DNA of 64,000 nt from Polaribacter aquimarinus (GTDB taxonomy: Bacteria; Bacteroidota; Bacteroidia; Flavobacteriales; Flavobacteriaceae). The stretch covers positions 239,679 to 303,678 of the forward strand of contig NZ_QFFG01000006.1 of assembly GCF_003129485.1 (NCBI RefSeq), given 5' to 3'. Both the position numbers and the translations under genes were made by a program. Under the pieces are notes generated by a model that saw only the letters and a program-made list of their open reading frames with translations, had not been told where the DNA came from and made no database searches. Shown here in pieces: positions 63,867-64,000 of this stretch. The stretch's first letter is position 1. Each line of letters begins with the position of its first letter.

Positions 63867-63876
63867 GTATGCTAAC
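63867..63876 (+). repeat. Right boundary core of cassette-like island 2
   Basis: GTATGCTAAC, inverse of 63235-63244. Sequence after it (AAAGAACTGAGTTAA) does not form an obvious full attC-like palindrome within what is visible. Confidence 0.45.
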
Positions 63877-63935
63877 AAAGAACTGAGTTAAAAAACAAAT
63901 AAATTCTTCGTTAAATTTTTACTATATTTTTCTAG

Positions 63936-63978
63936 GCTCAAAAATCTATTCATTCGTTTTTTGAGCTTTTATTTTTTT
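63936..63978 (+). terminator. Terminator-like hairpin near the window end
   Basis: GCTCAAAAA (63936-63944) and TTTTTGAGC (63958-63966) with a 13-base loop, then TTTTATTTTTTT. It would end transcripts from the orphan gene. No gene is seen between 63864 and 64000. Confidence 0.65.
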
Positions 63979-64000
63979 ATTTAATATGCTATTTAGGTAA

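Overview
The window is about 64 kb of an AT-rich chromosome (coding strands look close to 30% GC by eye) from a member of the Bacteroidota, most likely a marine Flavobacteriaceae (Polaribacter/Tenacibaculum-like). The reasons are the gene families (DUF6452, DUF6048, DUF6702, DUF6768, DUF5362, a FecA-type TonB receptor, a type IX secretion sorting domain, an alpha-oxoamine synthase beside a cysteine-synthase homologue), the near absence of Shine-Dalgarno sites, and repeated Bacteroidota-type promoters (TTTG, 15-20 bases, TANNTTTG) in front of genes. No rRNA, tRNA, CRISPR array, prophage or insertion sequence was seen.

Layout. 1-7.1 kb: end of a BNR/YCF48-like gene, a lipoprotein, pepT, a PlsC-like acyltransferase, rmuC, and a two-gene operon of a GCS2-type ligase fused to CBS domains with an AstE/AspA-like deacylase. 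7.2-13 kb: glyA, fahA, a lipoprotein-like gene, a voltage-gated K+ channel with a zinc ribbon, miaA and an OmpH/Skp chaperone. 13.1-15.1 kb: alpha-carbonic anhydrase followed by two orphan genes bracketed by attC-like structured repeats. 15.1-23 kb: a likely sulfonolipid (capnine) gene pair, an S9 oligopeptidase, ybaB, DUF5362, rocD, and an ECF sigma factor with its DUF6768 partner. 23.2-31.5 kb: rlmD, phhB, DUF6452/DUF6048, a 2-oxoglutarate oxygenase, a SUI1-like factor, then an abutting trio of DUF1835, a nucleoside phosphorylase and a signal-less binding protein resembling Candida CA3427. Two heptamer-repeat arrays lie in the intergenic spaces.

31.5-45.5 kb: ung and mutS2 (divergent), a MATE exporter, a T9SS-exported protein, then the envelope and division run tpx-dgkA-ftsK-lolA-lptF-ribB and pepE. 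45.7-52.6 kb: a locus with two tandem duplications, a pair of carboxypeptidase-regulatory-like secreted proteins and a pair of secreted M1 metallopeptidases with DUF6702 between them. 52.7-62.9 kb: guaB, a FecA-like TonB receptor, a surface 5'-nucleotidase/metallophosphatase, DUF4375, HMG-CoA lyase-like, an MFS transporter, ttcA and a POTRA-less Omp85-like barrel. 62.9-64 kb: a second copy of the repeat found after carbonic anhydrase, an orphan two-helix membrane protein, a broken RDD-domain remnant and a terminator.

Most of the window is ordinary flavobacterial core genome. The less ordinary signals are (1) two cassette-like islands whose ends are perfect inverted cores, with a 63-base repeat shared 49 kb apart; (2) period-7 intergenic repeats, one of them folding back on itself; (3) the probable cysteate synthase/cysteate acyltransferase pair; (4) the GCS2-CBS/AstE and phosphorylase/CA3427-like operons, whose substrates cannot be read from sequence.
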